Shown here piece after piece: positions 33,491-43,171 of a stretch of DNA of 64,000 bases. The position numbers and the translations under genes were made by a program. How positions within the stretch are numbered: the first letter of the stretch is position 1; every line of letters starts with the position of its first letter. The notes under the pieces were generated by a model. That model saw nothing but the letters and a program-made list of their open reading frames with translations. It did no database searches and was not told the DNA's origin. The stretch comes from Lachnoclostridium sp. An76 (GTDB taxonomy: Bacteria; Bacillota; Clostridia; Lachnospirales; Lachnospiraceae): the NCBI RefSeq assembly GCF_002161355.1, contig NZ_NFHL01000010.1:42954-106953 (forward strand). Reading direction: 5' to 3'.

Positions 33491-34257
33491 AAAAAGGGAT
33501 TCTTGTGGTCAGTTTTGGGACCAGCCATCTGGATACCATGGAAAAGACCATACAGGCAATGGAAGAAGGGATCGCGGAAGCATTCCCGGAATATAAAGTT
33601 TACCGCGCGTTTACGAGCCGGATGATCCTTCGGAAACTGAAAAAGGAAGAAGGCATCGCGATCGACACAGTGGAAGAGGCTCTGGAGCGGATGGCGGCAG
33701 ACGGAATCCGGCGCGTGGTCATCCAGCCCACTCACATCATCAACGGGATCGAAAATGACCGGATGCTGGATGAGATCAAAAAGCTGGAAGGACGTTTTGA
33801 ATGGATCCGCGTGGGAAAACCTCTCCTGAGCAGCGCGGATGACTACAAAAAAGCAGCGCATGCGGTGATGGCTGAGACAGAGCTGGCGTCAGATGAAGTC
33901 CTTGCCCTGATGGGGCACGGGACGGACCACCATGCCAATGCGGCATATCCCATGCTGGAGTATACTTTCCACGCGCTGGGGTACAGCAGGGTGCTTGTGG
34001 GGACAGTGGAAAACTTCCCGGACCTGAGCAATGTGATGACAAAGCTCAGGATCTGCGGCGCGCGGAAGGTGGCCCTCATGCCCTTTATGATGGTCGCCGG
34101 AGACCATGCGAAAAATGATATGGCGGGCGAGGAAGACTCCTGGAAGAGCGAGATGGAGAATGCAGGGTATGAAGTGCGCGTGATCCTGAAAGGGCTGGGA
34201 GAACTGAAAGGGATCCGCAGGATCTTTGAGGAACATATCCGGGAGGTACTTGCATAG
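33487..34257 (+). CDS. cbiK: sirohydrochlorin cobaltochelatase
   Basis: A 256-residue class II chelatase that inserts Co2+ into sirohydrochlorin, the committed step of the anaerobic route. It begins KGILVVSFGTSHLDTMEKTI, the CbiK start, and has the metal-binding His144 in MGHGTDHHANAAY and a second motif MPFMMVAGDHAKNDM. Position right after the cobalt importer fits cobalt delivery. Confidence 0.94.
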   Translation: MKKGILVVSFGTSHLDTMEKTIQAMEEGIAEAFPEYKVYRAFTSRMILRKLKKEEGIAIDTVEEALERMAADGIRRVVIQPTHIINGIENDRMLDEIKKLEGRFEWIRVGKPLLSSADDYKKAAHAVMAETELASDEVLALMGHGTDHHANAAYPMLEYTFHALGYSRVLVGTVENFPDLSNVMTKLRICGARKVALMPFMMVAGDHAKNDMAGEEDSWKSEMENAGYEVRVILKGLGELKGIRRIFEEHIREVLA

Positions 34258-34351
34258 AACAGCAGGAAAGCTCCCGGACAGCGAAGAAAATCTACAGACA
34301 GTAAAAGGTTCAAAGACAGTGAGAAAGATCCACGGACAGCGGAGTGAGAGC

Positions 34352-35629
34352 ATGGGAAAAGAAACAGCGGAAGATCAGGGCAGGACGCCCGGCAGGCGAA
34401 AAGAATATGAGATCGGGAGGACACGTTCCGGGCTGAGGCTGGGGTTCACGACCGGGAGCTGCGCAGCGGCAGCGGCAAAGGCGGGGGTGCAGATGCTCCT
34501 TTCCGGCGATGAGGTCCGGCAGGTGCGCCTGATGACCCCGAAGGGGATCGAGCTGTATCTCGACGTGGAGGAGATCCGCCGGGGTCCCGGATCTGTGCGC
34601 TGCGGGGTGAGGAAGTACAGTGGGGATGACCCGGACGTGACGGACAGACTGCTCGTCTGCGCGGAAGTAAAGAAAGAAGGGCCGGAAGAGCTGTCCCAGG
34701 CGCTCTCAGGATCAGAACAGGAAGACAGGATCCGCATCAGCGGCGGCGAGGGAATAGGACGCGTTACCCGCCCGGGGCTGGAGCAGCCGGTGGGAGCAGC
34801 CGCGGTAAATAAGATCCCCAGACAGATGATCCGGGAAGCGGTCCGGGAGATCTGCGATAAATACGGATACAGCGGGGGCGTCCATGTGACGCTCACCATT
34901 CCCGGCGGGGATCGGGTCGCGGAAAAGACTTTTAACCCGAGGCTTGGGATCCTGGGAGGCCTGTCCATCCTGGGGACCACAGGGATCGTGGAACCAATGA
35001 GCGAGAAGGCGCTGACAGATACGATCTGTCTGGAAATGCAGGTGTTAAAGGAGAACGGGCACGACTACTGCATCGTGACTCCGGGAAATTATGGGAGCGC
35101 TTTCCTTAAGGAGAAGATGGACATGGATCTGTCCCTGGCAGTGAAATGCAGCAATTACATCGGAGAGACCATTGATGATGCGTCCATGCTGGGCATGAAG
35201 GGGATCCTGCTGGTCGGGCATGTGGGGAAACTGGTGAAGCTGGCGGCAGGGGTGATGAATACCCACTCCCGGCAGGCGGACTGCCGGATGGAAGTTCTGG
35301 CATCCCACGCGGCGATGGCAGGGGCGGACCGGGATACCGTGACACAGATCATGGGATGCATCAATACTACAGAGGCGGTCCGGATCCTAAAAGAGAGAAA
35401 TCTCCTGTCACCGGTCATGGATACCGTGATGCAGAGGATCCGGGATGTGCTCACAGGACGGGCAGGGAAAGAACTGTCTGTGGGAGCGGTCATGTTCTCA
35501 ACAGAAGACGGGATCCTGGGAAAGACGGAAGAGGCAGATGTACTGCTGGAACAGATCCGCCGCGGGCGCTCAGAAACGAGACAGAAAGCGTGCTCAGAAA
35601 CGCGGCAGAAAACGCGCCCGGAAGCGTGA
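34352..35629 (+). CDS. cbiD: cobalt-precorrin-5B C1-methyltransferase
   Basis: A 425-residue CbiD, which methylates C1 of cobalt-precorrin-5B using S-adenosylmethionine. The conserved start is LRLGFTTGSCAAAAAKAG, followed by GAAAVNKIPRQMI, GVHVTLTIPGGDRVAEKTFNPRLGI (shortened here in reading) and GKLVKLAAGVMNTHS. The frame is open from 34226; GGAGTGAG before 34352 supports that start. The C-terminus is extended by an in-frame 24-base duplication (35568-35615) encoding two SETRQK-type units. The 94-base gap after cbiK is purine-rich. Confidence 0.92.
   Translation: MGKETAEDQGRTPGRRKEYEIGRTRSGLRLGFTTGSCAAAAAKAGVQMLLSGDEVRQVRLMTPKGIELYLDVEEIRRGPGSVRCGVRKYSGDDPDVTDRLLVCAEVKKEGPEELSQALSGSEQEDRIRISGGEGIGRVTRPGLEQPVGAAAVNKIPRQMIREAVREICDKYGYSGGVHVTLTIPGGDRVAEKTFNPRLGILGGLSILGTTGIVEPMSEKALTDTICLEMQVLKENGHDYCIVTPGNYGSAFLKEKMDMDLSLAVKCSNYIGETIDDASMLGMKGILLVGHVGKLVKLAAGVMNTHSRQADCRMEVLASHAAMAGADRDTVTQIMGCINTTEAVRILKERNLLSPVMDTVMQRIRDVLTGRAGKELSVGAVMFSTEDGILGKTEEADVLLEQIRRGRSETRQKACSETRQKTRPEA
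35568..35615 (+). repeat. 24-base tandem duplication at the end of cbiD
   Basis: Two copies (35568-35591 and 35592-35615) beginning GCTCAGAAACG differ at a few bases. The unit is a multiple of three, so cbiD stays in frame and gains eight residues per copy. Confidence 0.7.
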
Positions 35630-35696
35630 AAAGAGCATCAAAAGAGACAGATACAGTGAGACTGTGACAAGATCACACAGGAAAGGAATGGAAATC

Positions 35697-36467
35697 ATGC
35701 GTGGAACATTTACGGGAATCGGAGTGGGACCGGGAGATCCGGAACTGCTGACATTAAAGGCGGTAAGGCTGATCCGGGAGTGCCATGTGGCGGCAGTGCC
35801 GGTATCGGATCCGGGCCTGACAGGTCCGGTCTGTGAGGAGGCTGAGCGTTTATCATCTGACAGCTCCTGTGCGGCTTATCTGGAAAAATGTGCCGCATAC
35901 CAGATCGCGCTCCGGGCGGTCCCTGAACTTGCGTCAAAGCCAAAGCTTTTTCTCCCCATGCCGATGATCAAGGACAAGGCGGTCCTGAAAGAGATCCATG
36001 ACAGGGACGCCTCGGCAGCGGCAGAGCTCTTAGATGAGGGAAGGAATATCGTGTTCCTGACCCTGGGGGACCCGACCGTATATTCCACCTGTATGTATGT
36101 ACATAAAAGGCTTGCGCGGGCCGGGTATCCAACAGCGCTCGTGCCGGGGATACCGTCGTTCTGCGCGGCGGCGGCGCGGCTCGACATGCCGCTGGCGGAG
36201 AACAGGGAGGAGATCCATATCCTGCCTGCTTCCTACGGGATCGAGGAAAGCCTGCGCCTCCCGGGGACGAAGATCCTCATGAAAGCAGGGAGAAAGATGC
36301 CGGAAGTTAAGAAGATCCTTGTGGAGAGAAAGATGGACGCAAAGATGGTCCAGAACTGCGGCATGGAAGATGAGCAGATATTTAACAGTTCGGAAGAGAT
36401 CCCGGAGCAGGCGGGGTATTACTCACTGCTTATCGTGAAAGAGGGAAAAGGAGGAGAAAAGAGATGA
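35697..36467 (+). CDS. cbiL: cobalt-precorrin-2 C20-methyltransferase
   Basis: A 256-residue tetrapyrrole methylase that adds the C20 methyl group. The start MRGTFTGIGVGPGDPELLTL carries the GxGxGDPxLLT motif, and GDPTVYSTCMYVHKRL is typical of CbiL/CobI. The frame is open from 35445, but GAAAGGA nine bases before 35697 and the conserved start decide. Its end overlaps cbiF by four bases. Confidence 0.94.
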   Translation: MRGTFTGIGVGPGDPELLTLKAVRLIRECHVAAVPVSDPGLTGPVCEEAERLSSDSSCAAYLEKCAAYQIALRAVPELASKPKLFLPMPMIKDKAVLKEIHDRDASAAAELLDEGRNIVFLTLGDPTVYSTCMYVHKRLARAGYPTALVPGIPSFCAAAARLDMPLAENREEIHILPASYGIEESLRLPGTKILMKAGRKMPEVKKILVERKMDAKMVQNCGMEDEQIFNSSEEIPEQAGYYSLLIVKEGKGGEKR

Positions 36468-37255
36468 TCACATTTGTGGGCGCGGGTCCCGGGGCGGAGG
36501 ACCTGATCACCGTGCGGGGACAGCGGCTTTTACAGGACGCGGATATCGTTGTATATGCGGGATCGCTGGTGAATCCCGGGCTTCTCTCTCTTTGCAGGGA
36601 AGACTGTCAGGTGTACAACAGCGCGAAGATGACACTGGAGGAAGTGCTGGACGTGATGACCGAAGGAGAACGGGAGAGAAAGCGGGTCGTCCGTCTGCAT
36701 ACGGGGGACCCCTGTCTCTATGGAGCTATCCGGGAGCAGATGGACGCGCTGGAAGCACAGGGGATCCCGTATGAAGTCTGCCCGGGGGTGAGCTCCTTCT
36801 GCGGCGCGGCGGCAGCGCTGGGGGCGGAGTACACGCTTCCCGGGATCTCCCAGTCTGTGGTGATCACCAGGATGGCAGGCCGCACCCCGGTGCCGGAGAA
36901 AGAGTCTATCGCATCTTTCGCCGCACATCAGGCGACCATGGTAGTCTTCTTAAGCACCGGAATGTTAAAAGAACTTTCGGCAGAACTGATCCGGGGAGGT
37001 TATCCGGCGGACACTCCGGCTGCCATCGTGTACAAGGCAACCTGGCCTGAGGAGAAGGTGCTGCGGTGTACGGTGGAGACGCTTGAGGAGACTGCCCGGG
37101 AGGAAGGCGTGACAAAGACCGCCCTGATCGTGGTGGGGCGGATCCTGGAAGGAGAGTATGAGCGCTCGAAGCTCTATGATCCGGCTTTTACGACAGAGTT
37201 CCGCCAGGCGTCGGCAGTCCCGGACGGGGATCAGAGAAAGGAAGGACAGCAATGA
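36464..37255 (+). CDS. cbiF: cobalt-precorrin-4 C11-methyltransferase
   Basis: A 263-residue methylase for C11, with the SAM-binding start ITFVGAGPGAEDLITVRG, the CbiF-specific YAGSLVNPGLL, HTGDPCLYGAI and VCPGVSSFCGAAAALG. It overlaps both cbiL and cbiH by four bases, so translation is chained. Confidence 0.95.
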   Translation: MITFVGAGPGAEDLITVRGQRLLQDADIVVYAGSLVNPGLLSLCREDCQVYNSAKMTLEEVLDVMTEGERERKRVVRLHTGDPCLYGAIREQMDALEAQGIPYEVCPGVSSFCGAAAALGAEYTLPGISQSVVITRMAGRTPVPEKESIASFAAHQATMVVFLSTGMLKELSAELIRGGYPADTPAAIVYKATWPEEKVLRCTVETLEETAREEGVTKTALIVVGRILEGEYERSKLYDPAFTTEFRQASAVPDGDQRKEGQQ

Positions 37256-37983
37256 GCAAGATTTATGTGACCGGGCTGGGGCCGGGGGCAAAAGACCAGA
37301 TGACGATCCGCGCCAGGGACGTGCTGGAGCACTGCCCGGTGATCATCGGGTATACGGTGTATATTGACCTGATCCGGGACCAGTTCCCGGACAAGCAGTA
37401 CTTAAGCACTCCCATGCGCAGGGAGGCGGACCGGTGCCGCATGGCTTTTGAAGAGGCAGAAAAAGGACAGGACGTGGCAATGGTGTGCAGCGGGGACGCA
37501 GGCGTCTACGGCATGGCCGGGCTGATCTGCGAGATCGGGAAGGACTATCCCCAGGTGGAGATCGAGATCGTGCCCGGGATCACAGCGGCGTCCGGCGGGG
37601 CGGCGATCCTGGGAGCGCCTCTGATGCATGATTTCGCGGTGATCAGTTTGAGCGACCTGCTGACGCCATGGGAGACCATCGAGAAGCGTCTGCGCGCGGC
37701 GGCGGAGGCGGATTTTGTCATCTGCCTGTACAATCCGTCCAGCAGGAAGCGATCGGATTATCTGGAGAAGGCGTGCGGCATGATCCTGGAGTCAAGAGAC
37801 CCGAAGACCGTGTGCGGCATCGCCCGCAATATCGGGCGGGACGGCGAGTCCTGCCGGATCCTGACACTGGAGCAGTTAAAAGATACGAAGGTGGACATGT
37901 TTTCCACAGTTTTTATCGGGAATTCAAAGACCATGGAGTTAAACGGGCGCATGGTCACGCCGAGAGGATATAAAGATGTGTGA
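37252..37983 (+). CDS. cbiH: cobalt-precorrin-3 C17-methyltransferase
   Basis: A 243-residue methylase that adds the C17 methyl group with ring contraction. The start SKIYVTGLGPGAKDQMTIRA, VCSGDAGVYGMAGL, VPGITAASGGAAILGAPL and LYNPSSRKRSDYL are CbiH/CobJ hallmarks. Length is that of stand-alone CbiH. It overlaps cbiET by eight bases. Confidence 0.95.
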   Translation: MSKIYVTGLGPGAKDQMTIRARDVLEHCPVIIGYTVYIDLIRDQFPDKQYLSTPMRREADRCRMAFEEAEKGQDVAMVCSGDAGVYGMAGLICEIGKDYPQVEIEIVPGITAASGGAAILGAPLMHDFAVISLSDLLTPWETIEKRLRAAAEADFVICLYNPSSRKRSDYLEKACGMILESRDPKTVCGIARNIGRDGESCRILTLEQLKDTKVDMFSTVFIGNSKTMELNGRMVTPRGYKDV

Positions 37984-39220
37984 AAAAAGACAGAAGCTCT
38001 CTCTCGTAGGGATCGGAATGGGGACAAAGATGACAATGACCGCCCAGGCTGAGGAAGCGGTCGGGAATGCGGACTGCCTCATCGGCGCAGAACGGATGCT
38101 GGATGCGGTCCGGGGGATGGAGGCAGCGGAAGGGAAGCCCATGCTTGCTGAGTACCGGGGAGATCAGATCCTTTCACATCTCCGGCTGCACCCCGAGTAC
38201 AGGAATGTCGCGGTGCTCTTCTCCGGGGACACGGGATTCCACAGCGGGGCAAAGGGTCTGTCGGATCTGCTGGGGAAGGAGATGCCGGGATGTGAGGTAC
38301 AGATGGTGCCCGGGATCGCTTCCGCAGTATACCTGGCGGCGAGATTTAAGACGACCTGGGAGGATGCGGCGCTTGTCAGCCTTCACGGAAGAGAAGAAGA
38401 TTTCATACAGACGGTCAGCCGGAACCGGAAGACCTTTCTCCTTCTGGGCGGGAAAGACGCGGGGAGACGGGCGCTGGAGCGTCTGAGAGAGTACGGGATG
38501 GATGAGATTATTCTCCATGTGGGCACCCGGCTTTCCTACCCGGATGAGCGGGTCATTTCAGGCGCGGTACAGGAGTTTGGGGAGACAGATCTGGACGGGC
38601 TGAGCGTAGTCCTGGCGGAAAATCCTTCCCCGGATCTCTCCGCCTGCTGTCATGTGCCTGACGAGGAGTTTATCCGGGGAAATGTACCCATGACAAAAGA
38701 GGAAGTGCGGGCGGTCAGTATCGCCGCGCTGAGACTTACGGAGAATGCGGTGGTCTATGACATCGGGGCAGGCACGGGTTCTGTGTCCGTGGAGGCAGCG
38801 CTGTCAGGGACAGGCATCCGGGTCTACGCGGTGGAAAAGAACCCGGAGGCAGTCTCCCTGATCTGCCAGAACCGGAAGAAATTCCGAACAGACGGGATCC
38901 GCATCGTGAGTGGAAAGGCGCCGGAGGCGCTGGAAGATCTGGAAGCGCCCACCCATGTGTTCATCGGAGGAAGTTCGGGAAATCTCAAGGACATCCTGCG
39001 GACCGTTCTTGAAAGATCACCGAAGGTCCGGATCGTCGTCAATGCCATCTCTCTGGAGACAGTGAGCGAGGCCATGGAGGCGGCGGAGGAAGGGCTGCTC
39101 AGAGACGCGCAGATCACCCAGATCATGGCGTCGCGTTCGCGGAAACTGGGCAGATACCATATGATGACCGGACAGAATCCGGTGTATATCATCTCAGCAG
39201 GAGGAAGGAGTGACGTCTGA
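37976..39220 (+). CDS. cbiET: CbiE-CbiT fusion: cobalt-precorrin-6B C5,15-methyltransferase/decarboxylase
   Basis: A 414-residue fusion equal to CobL. The CbiE half (1 to about 205) is a tetrapyrrole methylase (SLVGIGMGTKMTMTAQAE, FSGDTGFHSGAKGL). The CbiT half (about 225-414) is a class I methyltransferase with the SAM site YDIGAGTGSVSVEAA. It methylates C5 and C15 and removes the acetate carboxyl at C12. The stop overlaps the start of cbiA by one base. Confidence 0.94.
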   Translation: MCEKRQKLSLVGIGMGTKMTMTAQAEEAVGNADCLIGAERMLDAVRGMEAAEGKPMLAEYRGDQILSHLRLHPEYRNVAVLFSGDTGFHSGAKGLSDLLGKEMPGCEVQMVPGIASAVYLAARFKTTWEDAALVSLHGREEDFIQTVSRNRKTFLLLGGKDAGRRALERLREYGMDEIILHVGTRLSYPDERVISGAVQEFGETDLDGLSVVLAENPSPDLSACCHVPDEEFIRGNVPMTKEEVRAVSIAALRLTENAVVYDIGAGTGSVSVEAALSGTGIRVYAVEKNPEAVSLICQNRKKFRTDGIRIVSGKAPEALEDLEAPTHVFIGGSSGNLKDILRTVLERSPKVRIVVNAISLETVSEAMEAAEEGLLRDAQITQIMASRSRKLGRYHMMTGQNPVYIISAGGRSDV

Positions 39221-40665
39221 TGCATGTCCCGGGAATACTCATCGCCGCCCCGGCAAGCGGCAGCGGCAAGACAGCGGCAGCATGCGCGCTCATGGCGGCT
39301 TTCACGAAGAGAGGGCTTACGGTAAGGGCGTGCAAGTGCGGCCCTGACTATATCGATCCCATGTTCCACAGGGAAGTGCTGGGGGTGGACTCCCGGAACC
39401 TGGATCTGTTCTTTTCATCCGGGGATGAGCTTAGGGAAGGATATGAGTCGCACCTATCCGGCGCAGACCTTGCCGTGACAGAGGGCGTCATGGGATATTA
39501 TGACGGCATGTCCATGGATTCGGATGCGGCAAGCTCCTACGATGTGTCCCGGACGCTGGGGCTCCCGGTGCTCCTGGTGCTTCCCGGCAGAGGAGCGTCC
39601 CTCTCCCTTGCGGCGGTCATAAAGGGTATGATCGGATACCGCCCGGACAGCCGGATCCGGGGGATCCTTCTGAACCGGGTATCCGGGATGCTCTATCCGC
39701 GCCTGAAGGAGATGCTGGAAAGGGAGCTGAAGGCCATGGGGCATGAGATCCCGGTGGTGGGATATGTGCCGGAAGATGAGGCCTTTGTCCTGGAGAGCAG
39801 GCACCTCGGGCTGGTCACGCCCCAGGAGATGGAAGGGCTGAAGGGACAGCTCAGCCGGGCGGGGGAGATCCTTTCCCGGACCGTGGATCTGGATCTGGTT
39901 CTCCGTATTGCGGAAGAAGGGGCCGGCCCAGGCATATCAGGCGGGGCGGCTTCCGGCGGAGAAGAGAAAGAGAAGGCAGGAGCAAAGACTTTCCCCGGCA
40001 GGGTGGTCCGCATCGGCGTGGCAAGGGACAGGGCGTTCTGCTTTTACTATAAAGAGAACATGGAGCTGCTTGAAAACATGGGGTGCAGGCTCATCCCTTT
40101 CAGCCCGCTGTCTGATCCGGCGCTCCCGGAAGGGCTGGACGGGCTGATCTTAGGGGGAGGATACCCGGAGCTTTATGCCAGGCAGCTATCCGAAAACCGA
40201 AGGATGCGGGAAATGATCCGGGAGGCGGTCCGGTCCGGCATGCCCTGCCTTGCCGAGTGCGGAGGATTTATGTACCTGCATGATGAGATGGAGGATGGAG
40301 AAGGGAATCCATACCCTATGGCAGGCGTCATTCCCGGCAGGGCGTTTGCCGCCGGGAAGCTGGTCCGCTTCGGGTACATCAATGTGACTGCGGCGGACAG
40401 GCAGCAGGCTCAGAGCGGGAGCTATCTCCAGCCGGGAGAGACGATCCGTGGGCATGAGTTCCACTACTGGGACAGTACGGACAGCGGACATGCGTGCCGG
40501 GCGGTAAAGCCGGACGGGCGCAGGAGCTGGGAATGTATCCACATGGAAGGGAATCTTTTTGCCGGATATCCCCACCTGTATCTGCCGTCCCTGCCTGTCT
40601 TTGCAGAGCGGTTCGTCAGGCGGTGCGCAGAGTGGAGAAAGGACAGTACAGCAGGAGGAAGGTAA
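39220..40665 (+). CDS. cbiA: cobyrinate a,c-diamide synthase
   Basis: A 481-residue ATP- and glutamine-dependent amidase. The N-terminal P-loop-like domain starts ILIAAPASGSGKTAAACALM. The C-terminal class I glutaminase has its nucleophile Cys in LAECGGFMYL and the His in EFHYW. Between them (about residues 235-260) is a Gly/Glu/Lys-rich low-complexity insert (GISGGAASGGEEKEKAGA) that I would not expect in the family. One base separates it from the cobT binding site region. Confidence 0.94.
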   Translation: MHVPGILIAAPASGSGKTAAACALMAAFTKRGLTVRACKCGPDYIDPMFHREVLGVDSRNLDLFFSSGDELREGYESHLSGADLAVTEGVMGYYDGMSMDSDAASSYDVSRTLGLPVLLVLPGRGASLSLAAVIKGMIGYRPDSRIRGILLNRVSGMLYPRLKEMLERELKAMGHEIPVVGYVPEDEAFVLESRHLGLVTPQEMEGLKGQLSRAGEILSRTVDLDLVLRIAEEGAGPGISGGAASGGEEKEKAGAKTFPGRVVRIGVARDRAFCFYYKENMELLENMGCRLIPFSPLSDPALPEGLDGLILGGGYPELYARQLSENRRMREMIREAVRSGMPCLAECGGFMYLHDEMEDGEGNPYPMAGVIPGRAFAAGKLVRFGYINVTAADRQQAQSGSYLQPGETIRGHEFHYWDSTDSGHACRAVKPDGRRSWECIHMEGNLFAGYPHLYLPSLPVFAERFVRRCAEWRKDSTAGGR

Positions 40666-40666
40666 G

Positions 40667-41725
40667 ATGAAGCTGGAAGAAATATTGAAGAAGATCCGGC
40701 CCGCTGACCGGAAAAGCATGGAAGAGGCCAGGGCCAGATGGAGGACCGTGGGGAAACCTCTGTTCAGCCTGGGCAGACTGGAGGACGCGGTGATCCGCAT
40801 GGCGGGGATCAAAGGGACTTCCTCATATACGCTGGAGAAAAAGGCGCTTGTGATCCTGTGCGCGGACAATGGGGTCGTGGAAGAAGGAGTGACTCAGACC
40901 GGGCAGGAAGTGACTGCCATTGTGACAGAGAATTTTACGAAAAAGGCGGCAAGCGTCTGTTTCATGTCAGAGGTGGCGGGCGTGGACCTCTTCCCCGTGG
41001 ACATCGGCGTTGCCCGGGATGTGGATCATGTGACCAGACCCGAATACAAGGTGGCATATGGCACGAAGAACATGGCCCGGGAGCCTGCGATGACCCGGGA
41101 AGAAGCGGAGCGGGCGATCCTGACGGGGATCCGGCTAGTGCAGGAGCTGTCGGAGAAGGGCTATGATATCATTGCCACCGGCGAGATGGGCATCGGGAAT
41201 ACGACCACGAGCAGTGCGGTGGTATCTGTGCTCCTGGGGCGGGATCCGGAGGAAGTGACCGGGAGAGGCGCCGGACTTACCACAGAGGGGCTGCGCCGGA
41301 AGGTGGATGCCATCCGCAGGGCAGTTCGGTTTAATGCGCCGGATCCGGCGGATGCCGTGGACGTACTGGCAAAAGTGGGTGGTCTGGATATCGCGGGGCT
41401 TGCCGGGGTATTTCTCGGGGGCGCTGTCTGCCATATCCCCATTGTTATCGACGGCTTTATCTCTTCGGCGGCAGCACTCTGCGCGGCGCGCATAGCGCCG
41501 GATTGTGGGGATTACATGATGCCGTCGCACCGCTCCAATGAACCGGCGGGCGGCATGGTGCTGGAGGCGCTGGGACTCTCCCCGTTCATCGACTGCGGCA
41601 TGTCCCTGGGCGAGGGGAGCGGCGCGGTGGCAGTGCTTCCGCTCCTTGAGATGGGGTTGGAAGTGTATAACCGGATGAGTACGTTTGAAGAGATCCGGGT
41701 AGAGCAGTACGAAGAGCTGAACTGA
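40667..41725 (+). CDS. cobT: nicotinate-nucleotide:dimethylbenzimidazole phosphoribosyltransferase
   Basis: A 352-residue enzyme that activates the lower-ligand base as alpha-ribazole phosphate. The family patterns VILCADNGVVEEGVTQTG, GEMGIGNTTTSSAV and, near the end, LGEGSGAVAVLPLLEMG with the catalytic Glu are present. The frame is open from 40559; AGGAGGAAGG before the ATG at 40667 decides the start. Confidence 0.95.
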   Translation: MKLEEILKKIRPADRKSMEEARARWRTVGKPLFSLGRLEDAVIRMAGIKGTSSYTLEKKALVILCADNGVVEEGVTQTGQEVTAIVTENFTKKAASVCFMSEVAGVDLFPVDIGVARDVDHVTRPEYKVAYGTKNMAREPAMTREEAERAILTGIRLVQELSEKGYDIIATGEMGIGNTTTSSAVVSVLLGRDPEEVTGRGAGLTTEGLRRKVDAIRRAVRFNAPDPADAVDVLAKVGGLDIAGLAGVFLGGAVCHIPIVIDGFISSAAALCAARIAPDCGDYMMPSHRSNEPAGGMVLEALGLSPFIDCGMSLGEGSGAVAVLPLLEMGLEVYNRMSTFEEIRVEQYEELN

Positions 41726-41763
41726 CAGAGCAGGAAGGATCACAGAAAGGCAGGAGAAGGAAG

Positions 41764-42534
41764 ATGCGGTTTTTTGGTTCCCTGGCAGTGGCACTGTCCA
41801 TGTATTCGAAAATCCCTGTCCCCACAGTGGACTGGAATGAAAAAAATATGAAGTATGCGATGTGTTTTTTCCCGGTGGCAGGCGTGGTGACAGGTGCTCT
41901 GGAGTATGCCGCGGGATATGCGCTCCTGACCTGGACTGACTGCGGCAGTCTCTTTTTCGCTGCGGTCATGACCATGATCCCTGTGCTGGTGACAGGCGGG
42001 ATCCATCTGGACGGATTCGCGGATACCATGGATGCGCTCAGTTCCTACGGGGACCGGGAGAAAAAGCTGGAGATCCTGAAGGATCCGCACACCGGGGCGT
42101 TTGCCGTGATCTGGCTGTGCGCATACTTCCTTATAAATGCCGCACTCTGGAGCGAGGCGGATCTCTCTGTCCTTCCGGCGGCGGCTCTGATGTTTCCGCT
42201 CTCCAGATCTTTAAGCGGGATTTCTGTGGTGAGCTTCCGGGCGGCGAAGAACAGCGGGCTTTTGCGCACCTTTCAGGACGGGGCGCAGAGGAGAAGGGTG
42301 CGGATCGTGCTGATCCTCTGGGCAGCGGCATGCGGCGCGGGGATGGTCTGTCTGGCTCCTATACCGGGAGGCATTGCCCTTGGGGCGGCGCTCCTTGTAT
42401 TTCTGCATTATTTCTGCCTCAGCCGGAAGCAGTTCGGAGGGACCACGGGGGATCTGGCGGGATATTTTCTCCAGATATGCGAGCTCGCCATACTGGCAGC
42501 CCTGATCCTTGGAGGAGGATGCTTATGGAAGTGA
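41764..42534 (+). CDS. cobS: adenosylcobinamide-GDP ribazoletransferase (cobalamin synthase)
   Basis: A 256-residue membrane enzyme that joins adenosylcobinamide-GDP to alpha-ribazole. About six hydrophobic segments are seen, and the conserved TGGIHLDGFADTMDALSSYGDREKKL region (here given only in part) holds the Asp-rich metal site. GGAGAAGGAAG precedes the ATG. It overlaps cobC by 10 bases. Confidence 0.94.
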   Translation: MRFFGSLAVALSMYSKIPVPTVDWNEKNMKYAMCFFPVAGVVTGALEYAAGYALLTWTDCGSLFFAAVMTMIPVLVTGGIHLDGFADTMDALSSYGDREKKLEILKDPHTGAFAVIWLCAYFLINAALWSEADLSVLPAAALMFPLSRSLSGISVVSFRAAKNSGLLRTFQDGAQRRRVRIVLILWAAACGAGMVCLAPIPGGIALGAALLVFLHYFCLSRKQFGGTTGDLAGYFLQICELAILAALILGGGCLWK

Positions 42535-43136
42535 TCTTGATCCGGCATCTGGCCACGCCGGGGAATGAAAAGAGGCAGTACATCGGGAGAACAGACGAAT
42601 CTCTGTCTGGCTGTGCGGTCAGCGCCTTCCGGGAACAGCAGGGCGGACCGGCGGCAGTGCCTTATCCCAGGATCCAATGCCTGGCGGCAAGCCCTATGAG
42701 GCGGTGTCAGCAGACCGCGGAGCTGATCTGGCCGGAGGTGACGGTGCAGACGGATCCTCTGCTGAGGGAATGTGATTTCGGGAGATTCGAGGGGAAGACC
42801 TATGAAGACCTGAAAGACGAGCCTGACTATATCCGCTGGATGGAATCCGGCGGCATGACCGCATTCCCGGAAGGGGAGTCCCAGGAGGACTTCCGTGCCC
42901 GGTGTGAACTGGGTGTGAGGAAATGGATCCGTCGCTGGATCGAAGAGGGGGTGGACCGGGCAGCATTTGTGGTCCACGGCGGCACGATCATGGCGGCACT
43001 CTCCCGGATGGCAGAGGGAGAGCATTCCTTTTATGACTGGCAGGCAGGGAATGGATGCGGATATCTTGCAGAGGCAGATGAAGAGGAATGGAAGAGCGGG
43101 ACAGAGGTCCTGCGGCACATCCGGCAGATCGGGTGA
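42525..43136 (+). CDS. cobC: alpha-ribazole phosphatase-like histidine phosphatase
   Basis: A 203-residue histidine phosphatase. The phospho-acceptor His lies in ILIRHLATPGN, with RECDFGRFEGKTYEDL and the second His in FVVHGGTIMAAL. In this place it should remove phosphate from alpha-ribazole phosphate or from adenosylcobalamin phosphate. The start in the end of cobS is preceded by GGAGGAGG. An ATG six bases earlier is possible. Confidence 0.9.
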   Translation: MEVILIRHLATPGNEKRQYIGRTDESLSGCAVSAFREQQGGPAAVPYPRIQCLAASPMRRCQQTAELIWPEVTVQTDPLLRECDFGRFEGKTYEDLKDEPDYIRWMESGGMTAFPEGESQEDFRARCELGVRKWIRRWIEEGVDRAAFVVHGGTIMAALSRMAEGEHSFYDWQAGNGCGYLAEADEEEWKSGTEVLRHIRQIG

Positions 43137-43171
43137 AAGGACAGGAAGAACAGGATGGAGGAGAAGGAAAG